This document shows, piece after piece, positions 49,348 to 58,422 of a stretch of DNA of 64,000 nucleotides. The DNA lies in contig JANOQW010000034.1 in NCBI GenBank assembly GCA_031422335.1, forward strand, positions 1 to 64,000, written 5' to 3'. Under the pieces are notes generated by a model. That model searched no databases. It saw nothing but the letters and a program-made list of their open reading frames with translations, and was not told where the DNA came from. The position numbers and the translations under genes were made by a program. This DNA is from Methylotenera_A sp031422335 (GTDB taxonomy: Bacteria; Pseudomonadota; Gammaproteobacteria; Burkholderiales; Methylophilaceae). Positions within the stretch are counted from its first letter, which is position 1. Every line of letters begins with the position of its first letter.

Positions 49348-50607
49348 ATGCGCCTATCTGATTTAAAACATCTTCCTGTCACCGAATTGGTTGACATGGC
49401 TATTGCCGACGAAATTGAAAATGCCAGCCGCATGCGCAAGCAAGATTTGGTTTTTGCGATTCTTAAGCACAAAGCCAAAAAAGGGGACAGTATTTTTGGG
49501 GATGGCACACTAGAAGTGTTGCAAGATGGCTTTGGCTTTTTGCGCTCGCCAGATACTTCGTATCTAGCAGGGACTGATGATATTTATGTTTCACCCTCGC
49601 AAATTCGCCGTTTTAATTTGCACACAGGCGACAGCATTCAAGGTGAAATTCGCACACCAAAAGATGGCGAGCGTTACTTTGCCCTAGTAAAAGTGGATAT
49701 GGTGAATGACGAAGCGCCAGAAAACGCGAAACATAAGATTTTATTCGAAAACTTAACGCCGCTATTCCCTACCATTCCGCTTATTTTAGAGCGTGATATT
49801 CGCGGCGAAGAAAATATTACTAGCCGCGTCATTGATATGATTGCACCGATTGGCCGCGGCCAACGTGGTTTACTGGTAGCTAGCCCCAAAAGCGGTAAAA
49901 CGGTGATGATGCAAAATATTGCACATGCCATTACCGCCAACCATCCTGATGTGATTTTGATTGTATTGTTAATCGATGAGCGCCCAGAAGAAGTGACCGA
50001 GATGACGCGCTCAGTTAAAGGTGAAGTAGTGGCCTCGACGTTTGACGAGCCAGCAACCCGCCACGTGCAAGTGGCCGAAATGGTGCTAGAGAAAGCCAAG
50101 CGCTTAGTAGAACATAAAAAAGATGTGGTGATTTTGCTAGATTCGATTACTCGTTTAGCACGTGCTTACAATACCGTCATTCCATCATCGGGCAAAGTAC
50201 TAACTGGCGGTGTGGATGCCAACGCGTTGCAAAAACCAAAACGATTCTTCGGCGCGGCGCGTAACATAGAAGAAGGTGGATCGCTCACCATCATCGCCAC
50301 AGCCCTTGTAGATACAGGCTCGCGCATGGATGATGTGATTTATGAGGAGTTTAAAGGCACCGGCAATATGGAGATTCATCTTGACCGTAAAATGGCCGAA
50401 AAACGCCTTTACCCCGCCATTAATGTGAATAAATCGGGTACACGTAAAGAAGAGCTGCTCATCGAAAAAGATGTACTGCAGAAAATTTGGGTGCTACGTA
50501 AGCTGCTCTACCCGATGGACGACTTGGAAGCCATGGAGTTCTTGCTAGATAAAATCAAAGCCACTAAAAACAATGCTGACTTTTTTGACAGCATGCGACG
50601 AGGTTAA
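49348..50607 (+). CDS. rho: transcription termination factor Rho
   Basis: Hexameric RNA helicase for factor-dependent termination. The 419-residue length is standard. N-terminal LSDLKHLPVTELVDMA, the RNA-binding domain with GFGFLRSPDTSYLAGTDDIYVS, Walker A SPKSGKTVMMQNIA near residue 178, Walker B VVILLDSITRLARAYN near residue 258 and the R loop GTGNMEIHLDRKMAE are all present. Confidence 0.98.
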   Translation: MRLSDLKHLPVTELVDMAIADEIENASRMRKQDLVFAILKHKAKKGDSIFGDGTLEVLQDGFGFLRSPDTSYLAGTDDIYVSPSQIRRFNLHTGDSIQGEIRTPKDGERYFALVKVDMVNDEAPENAKHKILFENLTPLFPTIPLILERDIRGEENITSRVIDMIAPIGRGQRGLLVASPKSGKTVMMQNIAHAITANHPDVILIVLLIDERPEEVTEMTRSVKGEVVASTFDEPATRHVQVAEMVLEKAKRLVEHKKDVVILLDSITRLARAYNTVIPSSGKVLTGGVDANALQKPKRFFGAARNIEEGGSLTIIATALVDTGSRMDDVIYEEFKGTGNMEIHLDRKMAEKRLYPAINVNKSGTRKEELLIEKDVLQKIWVLRKLLYPMDDLEAMEFLLDKIKATKNNADFFDSMRRG

Positions 50608-50678
50608 CCTTGCAATTTTCGCATTAATCATTCATAATGCGCGCCTTACTGCAACTGCTTAATATTAGAGAGAAAAGC

Positions 50679-50879
50679 ATGAAAGCTGAAACCCATCCAA
50701 ATTACCCAGAAATCAACGTCACTTGTAGCTGTGGCAACAAGTTTAAAACACGCTCTACGCATGGCCGCGACATGAGTATTGAGGTTTGTTCGCAATGCCA
50801 CCCGTTTTATACAGGCAAACAAAAAATATTAGACACAGCAGGCCGTGTAGAGAAATTTAAACAAAAATATGGCATGTAA
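50679..50879 (+). CDS. rpmE: 50S ribosomal protein L31
   Basis: A 66-residue zinc-containing (C+) L31: MKAETHPNYPEINVTCSCG with Cys at positions 16 and 18, and EVCSQCHPFYTGKQK with two more Cys. ATG 50679 gives the standard N-terminus, with GAGAG upstream; an upstream in-frame ATG at 50637 would add 14 unrelated residues. rho-rpmE is a conserved order. A strong terminator follows. Confidence 0.97.
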   Translation: MKAETHPNYPEINVTCSCGNKFKTRSTHGRDMSIEVCSQCHPFYTGKQKILDTAGRVEKFKQKYGM

Positions 50880-50904
50880 TCTACGTTTCAATCGTATTTT
50901 TCAT

Positions 50905-50935
50905 AAAAAAGGCAGCTTAGCTGCCTTTTTTTATG
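50905..50935 (+). terminator. intrinsic terminator of rpmE
   Basis: GGCAGC (50911-50916), loop TTA, GCTGCC (50920-50925), flanked by six A before and seven T after. Confidence 0.9.
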
Positions 50936-51035
50936 TCCCTATTTTATTTCTTAAGCCTTCAGAATGCTAAACTTCTAATAATCTATAATTCTCAAAAATA
51001 TGCGATTTGATTTAGATCACGATTGGCAAGGCAAC

Positions 51036-52649
51036 ATGTCCACTCCCCGCGCTAAAGTGGGCGAGCGTGCTAAAACACATCTATTGCTGGTGCTTTGTGC
51101 CGTCTGGCTTTGCATGGGCTTGGTTGGCCACGCCCCATGGAAGCCATTTGAATCGTACAGTATTAGCGTCATCAAAACTATTATAGACACAGGCAATTTA
51201 ATTGCACCCACCTCCGCCAGTAATCCTCACATTGCCAACCCGCCGTTATATTACTTAAGCGCTGCGGCCAGCGCTAAAATATTAAGCCCCATATTACCTA
51301 TGCACGATGCTGCACGCATTGCCACAGGCTTATGGATGCTGATTACTTTATTAATGATTGGCATGACGGGCCGCGAACTGTGGGGCAAGGGCTTTGGCCG
51401 ACAAACTACGTTTGTATTTATTGGTGCAATAGGTTTGGTGTTAAGCGCACACACCTTAATGCCCGCCGTTTCTGCGCTAACAGGCATCGTCACCAGTTTT
51501 TATGCGCTAGCGCTGGCAAAAAGACGGCCTTACCGTGCCAGTATTTTATTGGGTTTGGGGCTAGCCGTCAGCTTTTTATCCACTGGCTTGCAACCGTTAG
51601 CGATTATTTTATGCACTTGTATTGCAATGCCACTTTTCTTTAGCGCTTGGCGCAATTCCAGTTACGGCAAAGTGTTCGCGCTGGCATTGCTCACTGCCAG
51701 TCCGTTTACAGTCGGCTGGTCGACATTATGCCAAACCTATTATCCAGACATATTTCAACATTGGTGGAGCTTATCTTGGCTACAGTTTACGCATAGCAAC
51801 CACTTATATTTTTTAAAGATATTACTATGGTATGCATGGCCAGCATTACCGCTGGCGGCTTGGGGACTGTGGCGCTACCGTAGCCAGTTAATACATAAAC
51901 CAAGGTTCCAACTCATCATTACTTTCGTTGTTGTTGCTTGGCTATTGATTGGCTTAGGATACGATAAAGAAGTATTTGCATTACCTTTGCTGGTGCCGCT
52001 AACCGCCATGGCAGGTGGTAGCATAGAAACACTAAAGCGTGGTACTGCAGGCGCACTCAGTTGGTTTGGGCTAATTTTATTTGGGCTAATGAGTAGCCTA
52101 ATTTGGCTGGGCTGGGGCGCAATGCTCACTGGCACTCCCGCCAAAATTAACGAGCGCCTGACGTTTTTATCTGGCATGTCGCAACTCAGCTTTAATGTGT
52201 TGGCATTTATTTTAGCAAGTGCTGTCACGCTTATTTGGCTATTTGCTATTTTTCGCTCACAATTTTCTAATCGCTCTAGCGCCACCAATTGGGCCATTGG
52301 CATGACTGCCGTTTGGACGCTGCTGATGTCATTGTGGTTGCCCATGATAGATTCTGCGCGTAGTTATCGCCAAGTATTTTCTGGCTTAAGCAAAGCTGTG
52401 CCAGTAAGCTATTCGTGTATGAAAAGCCAAAATTTGGGCAGCGCCCAGCGTGATTTGCTGCACTATTATGCCAACATAAAAACACTTAACGCCGAATCTG
52501 AACAAGCACTAAGCTGCGATTTATATTTAATAGAAGATGAAAAAGGTGGCGATAAAATTGAGCCTAGCGCCGATTGGAAGCTGATTTGGAGCGGCAAACG
52601 TGTGAGCGAACGCCGTGAAAGTTTTAGATTATTTCAACATGTTAAGTAA
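51036..52649 (+). CDS. GT39/ArnT-like membrane glycosyltransferase
   Basis: A polytopic membrane protein of about 537 residues with around eleven hydrophobic segments. After the first helix comes GHAPWKPFESYSISVIKTIIDTGNLIAPTSASNPHIANPPLYY, which matches the first periplasmic loop of PMT/ArnT-type transferases (catalytic acidic residue and the NPPLYY-like motif). The acidic residue is in FES rather than the more usual DE, so activity is not assured. The C-terminal part is soluble and ends DWKLIWSGKRVSERRESFRLF. ATG 51036 has GGCAAGG upstream and is preferred over ATG 51000. Acceptor and donor unknown; lipid-linked sugar donors are usual. Confidence 0.75.
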   Translation: MSTPRAKVGERAKTHLLLVLCAVWLCMGLVGHAPWKPFESYSISVIKTIIDTGNLIAPTSASNPHIANPPLYYLSAAASAKILSPILPMHDAARIATGLWMLITLLMIGMTGRELWGKGFGRQTTFVFIGAIGLVLSAHTLMPAVSALTGIVTSFYALALAKRRPYRASILLGLGLAVSFLSTGLQPLAIILCTCIAMPLFFSAWRNSSYGKVFALALLTASPFTVGWSTLCQTYYPDIFQHWWSLSWLQFTHSNHLYFLKILLWYAWPALPLAAWGLWRYRSQLIHKPRFQLIITFVVVAWLLIGLGYDKEVFALPLLVPLTAMAGGSIETLKRGTAGALSWFGLILFGLMSSLIWLGWGAMLTGTPAKINERLTFLSGMSQLSFNVLAFILASAVTLIWLFAIFRSQFSNRSSATNWAIGMTAVWTLLMSLWLPMIDSARSYRQVFSGLSKAVPVSYSCMKSQNLGSAQRDLLHYYANIKTLNAESEQALSCDLYLIEDEKGGDKIEPSADWKLIWSGKRVSERRESFRLFQHVK

Positions 52650-52663
52650 ATCAAGTAGCTTAG

Positions 52664-53749
52664 TTAGTTAGCAATAAATCCATGAATACGTATTGATTGT
52701 GCTTTCATCAAACAAAACACGTTACTACCAATCGCGATACCCAATGATTGTAAGGCCTTTATCGTAACCTCTGCGATGACTGAGCTGTTCCCAATATCCA
52801 CCGTTACCAATATGCGATAACCAACCTGTTCTATCTCTGTTACAACACCCTGCAATTGATTCTGAATGGTTACATTTTTAAGCTGGAATAGTGACAGCGC
52901 AACATTTGAAGCTGCGATTGAAATGGTTACTGGCATACCAATATCTGCCGTCACCAAAGGCATGGTAATGATTTGATTGCCCTGCTTTAGCTCGGTATAG
53001 CCGTAGGTTGTGTCATGTTTAAAAATATTTGCACAGATGATATTTTCCAGTCCCAATGAATGCGCAACCACTTGCAAATTTTCTTGGTGAATAATTTCGT
53101 GAAAATTGCCATATGCTAATAACTTACCCTGTTCAATAATAGCGATTTGAGAGGTGAGGTACAAAATCTCATCAATCGCATGGCTCACATACAACATGGG
53201 GACTTTTACTTCCTCTTTAACCCTGCGCAGAAATGGCAAAATCTGATTTTTAAGACGGGTATCCAACGAAGCCAACGGCTCATCCAATAATAATAATCGT
53301 GGTGAAGTCAATAAAGCTCGTCCGAGCGTGACTCGCTGTTTTTCACCCCCAGAAAGTTGATGCGGCTTTTGCTTTAGTAAATGGCCTACTTCTAGTAATT
53401 CTACAATTTGTGAAAATCCAAACTGTCTATCATTTTCTGACAGCAGATTGAACCCATAATTTAAGTTATCACGCACGCTTAAATGTGGAAACAACCTACT
53501 GTCTTGAAATACCGTAGCGATGCGACGCTTATGTAAAGGAATGTTGATAGCACGCTTAGCATCAAACAAGCACGCTTGATCTAATATCAAATGGCCCGCA
53601 TTCGGCTTGATTAAACCTGCAATCATACCAAGCAAGGTGCTTTTCCCTGCACCAGATGCGCCAAATAAGCCCACAACCGGTGAATCAATCATACACTTAG
53701 CTTGCAAATTGAAATTGCCCTGCGTACGCTGAAGGTCAATATCAATCAC
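52664..53749 (-). CDS. modC: molybdate ABC transporter ATP-binding protein
   Basis: ATPase of the molybdate importer. The 361-residue product has Walker A GLFGASGAGKSTLL near residue 30, signature LSGGEKQRVTLGRALL near residue 135, Walker B LLLLDEPLASLD, and a C-terminal molybdate-binding (MOP/TOBE) domain (about residues 290-355, GVVTEIEQVGYRILVTVDIG). The start overlaps modB by four bases. It is the last gene of the porin-modABC operon and converges with the GT39-like gene. Confidence 0.94.
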   Translation of the reverse strand: MIDIDLQRTQGNFNLQAKCMIDSPVVGLFGASGAGKSTLLGMIAGLIKPNAGHLILDQACLFDAKRAINIPLHKRRIATVFQDSRLFPHLSVRDNLNYGFNLLSENDRQFGFSQIVELLEVGHLLKQKPHQLSGGEKQRVTLGRALLTSPRLLLLDEPLASLDTRLKNQILPFLRRVKEEVKVPMLYVSHAIDEILYLTSQIAIIEQGKLLAYGNFHEIIHQENLQVVAHSLGLENIICANIFKHDTTYGYTELKQGNQIITMPLVTADIGMPVTISIAASNVALSLFQLKNVTIQNQLQGVVTEIEQVGYRILVTVDIGNSSVIAEVTIKALQSLGIAIGSNVFCLMKAQSIRIHGFIAN

Positions 53750-54462
53750 ACTAAACTTCCTCTTCCAATGCGCTTGCTCGCTCTGCGTTCTAATATTTCA
53801 CTTATCATTAATGCACCCAGTGCAATCACCATGCTAATAATAACTAAGCGAATGGCAGCCATATCACCCCCTGGAATTTGTGTATAAGTATAGATAGCCA
53901 AGGGTAAAGTGCGGGTTTCGCCCTCGATATTGCCAACAAAAGTAATCGTTGCACCAAACTCACCTAGACTTCGACTGAAAGCCAGAATCAACCCAGTAAC
54001 TATACCCGGCATGGCTAATGGTAAGGTAATGGTAAAAAAAACTCTGAGCGGGTGTGCGCCTAAAGTTTGCGCTGCAGCTTCTAAGCTAGTATCTACCTGA
54101 CTAATAGCCAATCGAACAGAGCGCACCATAAGTGGAAATGCCATCACAGCAGAAGCGATGACGGCGCCCACCCAAGTGAAGGCGATGCTAATACCAAAAG
54201 CGTTGTAGAGCCATTTGCCGATAATGCCTTGACTGCCAAGTAAGAGCAGTAACAGGAAGCCTGGTACAACGGGCGGTAATACCAGTGGCAAATGCACAAT
54301 ACTATCCAACAATGACTTACCAATGAACGATTTTTTTGCAAGCAACCAAGCGACGCCGACGCCTGGAATGCAAATAGCCAGCGTGCAAAAAACTGCTACT
54401 TTGGCTGAAAGTAACAGCGCTTCTATTTCTGCAGGGCTTAATATAAAAATGGAGCTAATCAC
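53746..54462 (-). CDS. modB: molybdate ABC transporter permease
   Basis: A 238-residue inner-membrane permease with about five or six helices. The EAA loop that contacts ModC is visible as EAAAQTLGAHPLRVFFTITLPLAMPGIVTG (about residues 128-157). FSRSLGEFGATITFVGN is the family's strongest signature. It lies between modA and modC. Confidence 0.95.
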   Translation of the reverse strand: MISSIFILSPAEIEALLLSAKVAVFCTLAICIPGVGVAWLLAKKSFIGKSLLDSIVHLPLVLPPVVPGFLLLLLLGSQGIIGKWLYNAFGISIAFTWVGAVIASAVMAFPLMVRSVRLAISQVDTSLEAAAQTLGAHPLRVFFTITLPLAMPGIVTGLILAFSRSLGEFGATITFVGNIEGETRTLPLAIYTYTQIPGGDMAAIRLVIISMVIALGALMISEILERRASKRIGRGSLV

Positions 54463-54486
54463 TACCTCATTATAGAGTAAAGTACT

Positions 54487-55254
54487 TTATGGTTTACTGA
54501 GAATATCGAATCCGTATTTTTTAAAAACTGCTAGTGCTTCCCCTGATTGCAGGTAACTGAAGTAATCATGGTTAGCATTTTTTGCATTTGCAATAAACGC
54601 CATGGGATAAACGATGGGTTTGTGGCTGGCTTCCGGGAAAGTACCAACAATCTCTACTTTGCTGGATACTTTAGCATCTGTCTCGTACACAATGCCTGCC
54701 GCACATTCACCGCGCTCTACAAATGCCAGTGCCCCACGCACATCTTGCGCACCGACAATTCTGGTTTTAATGCTATGCCACCAGCTTAAGTAAGTAAGTG
54801 ACTCTTTGGCATAAATTCCTGCGGGTACCGATTCAATATCTCCTGTACATAATCTACCATCGAACGCTTTTGATAAATCGAAAGCCTTATCAAACTTTAC
54901 ATTAAAGCTGCGGCCTTTAGGTGCGATTAGCACCAACTTATTCCCTAAAAACTCTTTACGTGATGCAATATTAATGAGTTTTTTATCCTGCAAATAATTC
55001 ATCCATTTTGTATCAGCAGAGATAAAAATATCAGCGGGTGCACCATTTTCAATTTGCTTGGCTAGTGTGGATGACGCAGCGAAAGAATGGGTAATTTTAG
55101 TGGTTTTTTCTTTCTCATATTGCGTACTAATCTCCGTAAGCGCATTGGTTAAACTCGCGGCAGCGAACACCGTCACCTTATCTTCCGCATTGGCAACAAA
55201 CGTTAAACTGGTAATAAGCAAGCTTATTACCCATATTGCTACTTTTTTAATCAT
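54487..55254 (-). CDS. modA: molybdate-binding periplasmic protein
   Basis: Substrate-binding protein of the molybdate ABC importer. The 255-residue product has a signal peptide (residues 1-22, ending VANA), then VTVFAAASLTNALTEI, the classical ModA start with the oxyanion-binding Ser, FAASSTLAKQIENGAPADIFISAD, and AGIVYETDAKVS. The frame is open to 55308, but ATG 55254 has AAGGAG and gives the proper signal peptide. Confidence 0.95.
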   Translation of the reverse strand: MIKKVAIWVISLLITSLTFVANAEDKVTVFAAASLTNALTEISTQYEKEKTTKITHSFAASSTLAKQIENGAPADIFISADTKWMNYLQDKKLINIASRKEFLGNKLVLIAPKGRSFNVKFDKAFDLSKAFDGRLCTGDIESVPAGIYAKESLTYLSWWHSIKTRIVGAQDVRGALAFVERGECAAGIVYETDAKVSSKVEIVGTFPEASHKPIVYPMAFIANAKNANHDYFSYLQSGEALAVFKKYGFDILSKP

Positions 55255-55297
55255 ATTACTCCTTGATATTAAAACCGAGTTTTCATATAGTGTTGGC

Positions 55298-56806
55298 CTA
55301 AAAGTCATATTGTGCTCTTAGTACTAATGCTTCTTCGGTATCATCAAGCTTGCCATTTACGCGAATGTCATCTTCAAAACTTGTATGTATATAGTTCAGC
55401 AACAAACGCGCATTGGGATTCAGTATCCATTTAGCGCCGGCTGTCCAGGCTTCTGCTTCACTGGTGAATGCAGTGGTAGCTGTTGGGGCGGTCAGTATAG
55501 ATTGGAAATCAGACGCATCAAATTTGCTGTAACGTAAACCTAGTTCAAATGCACCCCAACCTATATTATCGTCAAAATTACTTTTTGGTTTAATACGGCC
55601 AAATACACCACTCTTATAAGCTTCAGCATATGACTCGCCAGTCACCAGCCAGTTAAAATCAGCGTACCAAACTTTGATGTCATTATCAAAGGCAACACCA
55701 GCAGCAGTAGGGCCGCGTTTACCTTCAAAGTTGGTATTAATGAATTCTGTTTGGAATTTAACTGGACCATATGCGACTGCGGCCTCTACACCTAAACGCT
55801 TTCTATCAGAGGTGAATCTTGAAGTAGCAAACGTTGCCCCAGCACCGGTTGAACTGACATTCGCTACGCTAAAAAACTGCGCGCCACTCCCTTCGGTACT
55901 TTGCGTGAGGCTGTTACCAGCTGCGGTAGAAAAGCCGATACTGCCTGTACTGGCAGATGCGCCCGCGTGTAATACTAAGTCTTTATTTTCGGTAAAGCTC
56001 GCAAAATTGGTATTGATTCTGCCGCCAAAATCTTTGTCGTCTCTCACATCATCATTGTTCTGTCCTGTACCATTTACTGCATAGACATTGTAATTTATCC
56101 AAGGCAGCGGGTCGCCATACACCATCACACCTCTATCGTAGGTTGAATTAAAAATTGTGCCATTGTTAGTGGCAAGGGATAACTCAGTAAAGTCTGTAAA
56201 GTTCGTACTTTGCGCGCGCTCCAAACCGAAAAACGGCTTGAATTGTCCAACGCGAAGTTTAGCCGATGGCAATCGAGTAAAATCGAGGTAACCATAGGTA
56301 AGCGCGGATGTGCCTCTAGCGCCAGTGCTATCGTTGGCATACTCACCTTCTACCCGCACCGCAAAATCTTTTAAGAATGAAAATGTGCCGCCAAACCTTG
56401 CGCGGCGGATACTAAATGTATCATTTCTCCACTCATCTGGTTGATAGGTTCTATAGTCGGTTTGTATGCGCCCATTCAGTTGCATTTTCCATTTACCAGT
56501 GCCATCCTCAAACACCAACCCATCTTTAAAACCTCCATAGATCGGCACGCCTTTGCTGCTGCCCTTTTCTTCAGATTTCACAATTTTTACCTGACTGACT
56601 TGGTTTTCAATACCCACCAGTTCTTTAGTCAATAACTCAATCTGTTTGTCTTGTTCTAAACGTTGCTGTTGCAATTGTTCCACCATTTGTTGCAATTTTT
56701 TAAGTTGCTGGCTTGTTTCAGTTTCGTCCGCCTTTGCAATTAAAGCGGTTATTGATAGTAATGCCAATGTCAGGATTTTAAATTTTAACGATGACTGGGG
56801 ATACAT
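55298..56806 (-). CDS. OprO/OprP-type porin with N-terminal coiled coil
   Basis: A 502-residue outer-membrane porin of the phosphate-selective porin O/P family. Signal peptide residues 1-26; a Gln-rich coiled coil (about 30-75, LKKLQQMVEQLQQQRLEQDK) that would trimerise in the periplasm; then the barrel, beginning WKMQLNGRIQTDYRTY, SIRRARFGGTFSFLKDFAVRVEGEY and ending in the typical terminal strand ...LVLRAQYDF with C-terminal Phe. It is directly upstream of modA, suggesting an outer-membrane route for molybdate or other oxyanions. That role is inference from position. Confidence 0.88.
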   Translation of the reverse strand: MYPQSSLKFKILTLALLSITALIAKADETETSQQLKKLQQMVEQLQQQRLEQDKQIELLTKELVGIENQVSQVKIVKSEEKGSSKGVPIYGGFKDGLVFEDGTGKWKMQLNGRIQTDYRTYQPDEWRNDTFSIRRARFGGTFSFLKDFAVRVEGEYANDSTGARGTSALTYGYLDFTRLPSAKLRVGQFKPFFGLERAQSTNFTDFTELSLATNNGTIFNSTYDRGVMVYGDPLPWINYNVYAVNGTGQNNDDVRDDKDFGGRINTNFASFTENKDLVLHAGASASTGSIGFSTAAGNSLTQSTEGSGAQFFSVANVSSTGAGATFATSRFTSDRKRLGVEAAVAYGPVKFQTEFINTNFEGKRGPTAAGVAFDNDIKVWYADFNWLVTGESYAEAYKSGVFGRIKPKSNFDDNIGWGAFELGLRYSKFDASDFQSILTAPTATTAFTSEAEAWTAGAKWILNPNARLLLNYIHTSFEDDIRVNGKLDDTEEALVLRAQYDF

Positions 56807-56852
56807 GGTAACTTTCTTGGTCGTAATTTTTTTAAGGGAAAAATGAACGAGT

Positions 56853-56876
56853 CGTTATATTTGTAAATATATAATG
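56853..56876 (-). promoter_or_regulatory. ModE-like binding site upstream of the porin-modABC operon
   Basis: CGTTATAT-TTGTAAAT-ATATAATG: half-sites are inverted repeats with one mismatch (7 of 8) and closely match the E. coli ModE box (CGTTATAT...ATATAACG). It lies 47-70 bases before the porin start, where it would overlap the promoter, and modE is the neighbouring gene. Molybdate-dependent repression is the likely role. Confidence 0.75.
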
Positions 56877-56882
56877 AAAGCC

Positions 56883-56924
56883 AAAAAAAATCACGCTATA
56901 TTTTTTAAGATATAGCGTGATTTT
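56883..56924 (-). terminator. intrinsic terminator after modE
   Basis: Minus strand: AAAATCACGCTATA pairs with TATAGCGTGATTTT around a short A-rich loop, followed by a T run. Separates the fds-modE transcript from the porin-mod operon. Confidence 0.85.
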
Positions 56925-56942
56925 AAAAAAGCATAAAGTAAA

Positions 56943-57287
56943 TTAGGCTAGCATGGATTGTAAGGCCTTAATTTCATCAGCAACCACATTGCTTGCCTTA
57001 TGCTCTACAGCGCGATATTGCCTGAGCACTGCCAAACCAAAATCCGTTACTTGCGCCCCACCGCCCTTACTACCCCCGACTAGCGTTGTAACAACTGGCG
57101 CACTGAAGCTTTTATTCATGATATTGACTAGATCCCAAGCGCGCTTATAGGACATTTGCATACTGGCGGCAGCGGCAGAAATAGAGCCTTTTAATTGAAT
57201 CGCTTCCAATAAGTTCGCTTTGCCTGGCCCCATCGCTATCTGATTATTTGTCAGAATCTGTATCTTAATATGGATGCTACTAGACAA
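56943..57287 (-). CDS. modE: ModE-type molybdate regulator, DNA-binding domain only
   Basis: A 114-residue protein corresponding to the N-terminal winged helix of ModE: MGPGKANLLEAIQLKGSISAAAASMQMSYKRAWDLVNIMN (residues 19-58, HTH), then GGSKGGGAQVTDFGLAVLRQYRAVE. The two molbindin domains of E. coli ModE (262 residues) are absent, so molybdate sensing must use another protein or site. It starts 5 bases after fdsD ends, placing it in the formate dehydrogenase operon. Confidence 0.9.
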   Translation of the reverse strand: MSSSIHIKIQILTNNQIAMGPGKANLLEAIQLKGSISAAAASMQMSYKRAWDLVNIMNKSFSAPVVTTLVGGSKGGGAQVTDFGLAVLRQYRAVEHKASNVVADEIKALQSMLA

Positions 57288-57292
57288 AATAC

Positions 57293-57511
57293 TTAGAATT
57301 TCAGATGAGTAGATATTGCATCAATGACCTGCAGATGCAAGCCAGCGCCATTTTTCTCGCTCACATATTTGGCAATTTGCTGGCGCATATCGAGCGTCCA
57401 AAAACGATTGAGGTGATTGGCAATTTCAATATTAGCCTGCGTCTTATTGGGGTCGGCTTCAAAAAAATCGCCAATTTGGTTTGCCATTTTAATCAATGTG
57501 TCGTTTTGCAT
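57293..57511 (-). CDS. fdsD: formate dehydrogenase delta subunit
   Basis: A 72-residue soluble protein matching FdsD of NAD-dependent formate dehydrogenases: LIKMANQIGDFFEADPNKTQANIEIANHLNRFWTLDMRQQI. FdsD is needed for an active complex although it carries no cofactor. Located after fdhD, as in fdsGBACD operons of related bacteria. Confidence 0.92.
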   Translation of the reverse strand: MQNDTLIKMANQIGDFFEADPNKTQANIEIANHLNRFWTLDMRQQIAKYVSEKNGAGLHLQVIDAISTHLKF

Positions 57512-57550
57512 GGTTTAAATTTGATAGTTAAAAATATTATAGGGGTTTAA

Positions 57551-58408
57551 TTAATTTTTAATGCGCTGTGGATGCGCATAAATCACAAATTGTTGCTCGC
57601 GTAAAAAACCCACCAATGTGACATCATAAGCCTGTGCAACGCGCAACGCCAAACCTGTGGGCGCGGAGATTGCCGCCAATAAATGATACCCTGCTAGTGC
57701 CACTTTTTGCACCATTTCCACACTGGCCCGACTAGAGGTTAACACAAAGCCCGCTTGTTTTAAATTCTGTTTAGCCAGTGCGCCAATCAGTTTATCCATG
57801 GCATTGTGGCGGCCGACATCTTCGCGCAGCAACATAATTTTGCCTTCACCATTTACCCAGGCACAGGCATGTGTTGCACCTGTATCTTGTAGCAATACTT
57901 GCTGACTTTGCATGGTTTTAAAAGCCGTTTGAATGCTTGCTGCAGATACTTTTTGTAACGATGCTCTAGAAGCCGCATGGATATTGGCTCCCAGAGCATC
58001 TTTTTTAAGAGTTTCTGGCAATCTAAGTGCTTGCTCTAAACTTTCTGCGCCACACAAGCCACAACCTGTGCGGCCAGTTAAATTGCGGCGCTTTTCTTTT
58101 AGCTTGGCAAATGCTTCGCTGGCCACTGTTAAACGCAGCTCTATGCCTAGCGTTTGCGTCACAATTTCCACATCATACAGCTCGCTTTTGTTTTGCAAAA
58201 TGCCTTCACTGAGCGAAAATCCCAGTGCAAAATCTTCTAAATCTTGCGGTGTGGCTAGCATCACCGCATGCGAAACGCCGTTATAAATCAGCGCAATCGG
58301 CACTTCTTCTGCCACTTTATCTTGCGCTTGTGTTAACACGCCATCGCGCCAGCGCGTGACCTGCACTTCGCTTAATGGCGCATCAACAATAAAGGGTGGT
58401 TTTTCCAA
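57551..58408 (-). CDS. fdhD: formate dehydrogenase accessory sulfurtransferase
   Basis: FdhD (FdsC in fds operons) passes sulfur to the molybdenum cofactor before insertion into FdsA. The 285-residue product has ALGFSLSEGIL, the Cys loop GRTGCGLCGAESL (near residue 118), DTGATHACAW, LREDVGRHNAMDKLIGAL and TSRASVEMVQKVALAG. Residues about 137-150 (ALGANIHAASRAS) are encoded by the palindromic repeat at 57960-58000; the segment between the Cys loop and THACAW seems about 13 residues longer than in E. coli FdhD, from memory. Confidence 0.95.
   Translation of the reverse strand: MEKPPFIVDAPLSEVQVTRWRDGVLTQAQDKVAEEVPIALIYNGVSHAVMLATPQDLEDFALGFSLSEGILQNKSELYDVEIVTQTLGIELRLTVASEAFAKLKEKRRNLTGRTGCGLCGAESLEQALRLPETLKKDALGANIHAASRASLQKVSAASIQTAFKTMQSQQVLLQDTGATHACAWVNGEGKIMLLREDVGRHNAMDKLIGALAKQNLKQAGFVLTSSRASVEMVQKVALAGYHLLAAISAPTGLALRVAQAYDVTLVGFLREQQFVIYAHPQRIKN
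57960..58000. repeat. palindromic repeat copy inside fdhD
   Basis: GATGCTCTAGAAGCC-GCATGGATATT-GGCTCCCAGAGCATC: 15-base arms pairing at 13 positions around the consensus centre, the longest copy in the window. In fdhD it reads DALGANIHAASRAS, in the same phase as the murG copy. Confidence 0.85.
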
Positions 58409-58422
58409 TGATGTTGCTTGCT

